Below, one piece after another: positions 61,034 to 64,000 of a stretch of 64,000 bases of DNA (the first letter of the stretch is position 1; each line of letters starts with the position of its first letter). Position numbers and translations under genes: made by a program. The notes beneath the pieces are model-generated. The model had not been told where the DNA came from. It did no database searches and saw nothing but the letters and a program-made list of their open reading frames with translations. The DNA is from Sipunculus nudus. Its lineage: Eukaryota; Annelida; Sipuncula; Golfingiida; Sipunculidae. The stretch spans positions 70,354,926 through 70,418,925 of the forward strand of contig CM049309.1 of assembly GCA_026874595.1 (NCBI GenBank), read 5' to 3'.

Positions 61034-62902
61034 AAGGCCTACAGGCCTAATGCGAACCTGTGCAAAGTTTGGGATTATTAAGAGGTTTATTTTTAAAATT
61101 TAATATTGATCCTCTTTAAGTCCTTCATATCTACCTTAGTCATTATGATTTGAGCAAAATGGACGTTTCGGACCTGCAAGTTTCAGACTAGGACATTTTA
61201 AAACTAGAAGATGGGTAGTCGACAAGCGACTATGTGTATCCGCAGAAATCAGAGTGGGTCGGGTGAAGTGAGGCATGGATTAAGTGGCAAGGGGTTATAG
61301 AGTGAGGTGTGTTGCATATTAGCATGGATGTCTGCAGTGTAAACATGAATGTAGGTGGTGCCACCTGTCATAAAATCGAGAAAAATGTCCAGGATGTATA
61401 AACCTGCAAAATTTTAGGTGGATAATTCAAACCACTGCTGAGATGAGTGGTTTTATCCCAAGGCAGATGAACAGATGGACGCTGTGCATAAGTGGTTGCA
61501 GGTGGGGCCACCAGTTTTGCCTATGATGAAAAGCTATGTGAGATCTATACACAAGCAAAATTTTGGCCCAATCAGTCAAACAGTTCCTGAGATATTAGCT
61601 TGGATGTCTGCAGAGTTAACGTGAATGTAGGTGGCACCACCTGTCATAAAATCGAGAAAAATGTCCAGGATGTATAAACCTGCCAAATTTCAGGTGGAAA
61701 AGTCAAACTACTGCTGAGATAGGATTGATTTTATCCCAAGGCAGATGAACAGATGGACGCTGTGCAAAAATGGTTGCAGGTGGCCCCACCATTTTTATGT
61801 ATGTTGTAAAGCTATCAAAGGGCTACATTTGTGCAAATTTTTAGCCTGATCAGTCAAAGTTCCTAAGATATGTGGGTTTATGTGTGGAAACAGACACACA
61901 AATGGACGCTGGGCAGCGAGGAAAGGTCAACAAAAAATGAGAGCGCAGCAGTTCACATGTGACCTGATGATAAACCCGATTCACTTAAAATGCAAGCCAA
62001 GTTTTTTCAAACAGTTGAAAGATATAGTTCCAATAATCTGGGAATTCTGCATCTAGACATTGTGTCTAGACGTCTAGACGCTGTGTCTAGACGTCTGGAC
62101 ACATTGTCTAAACACCCGCCAGAGCCAGGTCAGTTGCCATGGTGGTCTCGACCCCACCTGTTTGTACTGAGTGACCTCTTGACTTGGCTGCTGAAACTCA
62201 GCATGTTGTCAAATCTGTTATCAAACACAAAAAAGCCTTTTTTAATTGGCTACAATGCTTTTTTTAAGCTGTATTTACCCAATCTATTCTTATAAAACTG
62301 GCAGAACCCAACCATAGAATAATTCTTGTAAAGTTTAAACCAATCAGCTTAACAATTTCATCATAAATCAGTGTATAAGCTAGAAGAGTTTAAAATTACA
62401 TTTTCGCTTGTAAAAAAACACATTAATGTAGGTGGCGCCACCAGTACCTCAATTTCAGATATGACGTATGTGACAAACATTGGTATAAAATTTGGTGATT
62501 ATAGCTCTAGCCGTTTCTGAGATTTTAAGTTTAGTGTGCTCTTTTGGACAGATGTTCAACCTCCTGTAACTCGGCCAAAAATCTCCGAACTGGAACAATT
62601 TGAACTTGAGAGAGATTGTTCCAGGGATCATTTCTGTGAAATATTGGACAATTTGGCAGGACAGTTTCGGAGAAGAATATTTTTAAAGCTTTTTTAGCTT
62701 TTTCCCAATAAATTCTGAGAAAATACAGTTAGAAAAAAAAATAAACAAATCCCATAAGAGTTTTTCAGATGACTGATTGTTTGCAAAAAATTTGGTGATG
62801 CTAGCTTCTGCCATTTTTGAGATAGCTATGGTTAATGTATAGACAATGCACGACGCATGACGGACCATGTCGCACCATCGCATAAGCTCACAGGTTTGCT
62901 AA
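61034..62902. mobile_element. 1.87-kb composite transposon-like repeat
   Basis: It begins AAGGCCTACAGGCCTAATGC and ends CACAGGTTTGCTAAAAA, the same ends as the insertion at 25,783-28,232, with GCGAACCTGTG at 61052-61062. The middle (61,205-61,960) is a different family, the TGTATCCGC element also at 39.7 kb. The last 0.5 kb is close to 27.75-28.2 kb. No protein frame was found. Confidence 0.65.
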
Positions 62903-63335
62903 AAACATGAATTGGAGATTGTATGTCTTGGCTGCCAGGATGGTTTTGCTGGGAAAATTACCACTGCAGGGATACCATTGGGAACCATGGTGACATGTTG
63001 TAGCACTCGAATAATATTTTTTAAAGCAGATTTGGAAAGAAAATATATGTTGAGAGAGTAATTTGGGCTAAAATTTTGGTGATTTCTTTCTCCTAAAGCA
63101 GTTCTTTGGGATGATATTAGCTGTCGCTGCATTCCTTGAAGAAAAAGTGTGTTATATTAGGTGTCATCAGAATTCCTGCCTGGTACAATCTTACCTTTCT
63201 GTAACAAATATAGCTGCAATATTACCTGCCCTTTCAACACACCCAGTCATAAATGGAAACTTCACATTTTCAGTGACATAGAAGCACATATAGGGAAATC
63301 AATAATGAAATCCAGAAAGTCCTCTTTACATGATG

Positions 63336-63341
63336 TTTATT
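63336..63341 (-). terminator. Poly(A) signal of EIF3I
   Basis: AATAAA on the minus strand, 109 bases after the EIF3I stop codon. This is a normal distance for a short 3' UTR. Confidence 0.7.
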
Positions 63342-63449
63342 GAACTGGGCATTCATTTATGTGTGTCTGGAAGTAATCCTGCAGTGGCCAAAGAATACGA
63401 GTCCTCTGTCTGGTAGGATGGTGCTTGTTGTATCTGTATGTTAAAGATT

Positions 63450-63531
63450 TTAATATTCAGGATCGTAGTCGAAGTAGGCGGGATCCAAACTATGCACTCT
63501 GACGTATCCATCTTCACCTCCACTGCTGTAT
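63450..63531 (-). CDS. EIF3I: EIF3I, last coding exon
   Basis: 82 bp after the acceptor TTTTGTTACAG, entered in phase 2, reading YSSGGEDGYVRVHSLDPAYF and then DYDPEY before TAA (63450-63452). This matches the C terminus of eukaryotic initiation factor 3 subunit I (TRIP-1), a seven-bladed WD40 propeller that docks on eIF3B in the 43S complex. YSSGGEDGYVR is the last WD repeat strand. The final acidic residues are variable in the family. A competing open frame runs over the same bases but has no family match. All earlier exons lie beyond the right edge. Confidence 0.88.
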
Positions 63532-63609
63532 CTGTAACAAAATTATCATAATTAGACTTACACAAGTAAACCACAGGGATGTATAATACACCAAATCTTA
63601 TTTCTTGTA

Positions 63610-64000
63610 AGCTCTGACCTCATTAAATATGCACAGATTTTGCCAAAAATTCAGATAAGACACTATTAGTAAATATTAATGGGTTTCATGAAAATCCATA
63701 AGGTTTTTGGGAAGTCTTCATCTAAGTCTGGTGATCTGTGATCTCATTACATATGCATGCATTTTGCCAGGAATCAAACTTAGGTGAGATATTATATCAG
63801 TTAATATTTCTGTTTAGTTTTTCAAAATGCATCATATTCCTGGTAAGTTTTCACAGGGATACCACTAGGTAGGTGACCTCTGACCTCATTAAAAATGCAT
63901 GGATTATGCCGAACTCAAGCGAGATAATCTATGGATGAGCAGTAATGATGAGTTCTGTAACAATCCATCAAAGCTATTGTCAGTCATCATGGCAACACAC
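63610..64000. repeat. Diverged tandem repeat, about 125-140 bp
   Basis: The landmark CTCTGACCTCATTA or CTGTGATCTCATTA, followed by A(A/C)ATATGCA, recurs at 63612, 63737 and 63878. A related single block is at about 39,450. It lies in the EIF3I intron. Confidence 0.6.

Overview
The window is metazoan nuclear DNA: AT-rich, intron-rich, and full of minisatellites, MITEs, tRNA-derived SINEs and decayed retroelements. The repeat style (many elements carrying a GGTGGCGCCACC core, elements ending in GCTAAAAA) and the gene content suggest a lophotrochozoan, most likely a bivalve mollusc. This taxon call is inference. Most long ORFs are chance or repeat readings. The real genes were found by joining exons at splice sites with consistent phase.

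Layout. (1) Positions 586-42,715, minus strand: a multi-exon gene whose 19 visible coding exons splice in phase into 1,036 residues and continue past the left edge. Domain order is two doublecortin (DCX) domains, PLAT1, PLAT2, two tandem FGF-like beta-trefoils, a Pro/Lys-rich linker, PLAT3 and the start of PLAT4. This fits an ancestral RP1/RP1L1-type ciliary microtubule protein that still has LOXHD1-like PLAT repeats. (2) Positions 48,745-55,630, plus strand: a five-exon gene for a 321-residue protein recognised as the C8orf74 family, head-to-head with the first gene. From what I know of the human genome, RP1L1 and C8orf74 are also head-to-head neighbours at 8p23.1, so the pair looks like very old microsynteny. 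(3) Positions 63,450-63,531, minus strand: the last coding exon of EIF3I with a poly(A) signal. The rest of that gene lies beyond the right edge.

Repeats. The 17.8-kb intron between the DCX exons and the first PLAT exon holds a 51-55-bp minisatellite broken by two unrelated insertions in the same register, 1.25-kb direct repeats flanking it, a 52-bp minisatellite and a 31-bp satellite. A PLAT-region intron carries a 171-bp tandem repeat; the most downstream one a 145-bp tandem repeat. A 1.47-kb element with 280-bp internal repeats sits between the two DCX exons. Between C8orf74 and EIF3I lies a defective tyrosine-recombinase (DIRS-like) element with inverted ends, nested with palindromic derivatives, followed by a composite 1.87-kb repeat.

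Function. PLAT-DCX proteins of the RP1 type bind axonemal microtubules, and C8orf74 is a poorly studied gene. A shared promoter region between them (42.7-48.7 kb) would suit co-expression in ciliated or sperm cells. EIF3I is a housekeeping translation factor and appears unrelated to the pair.
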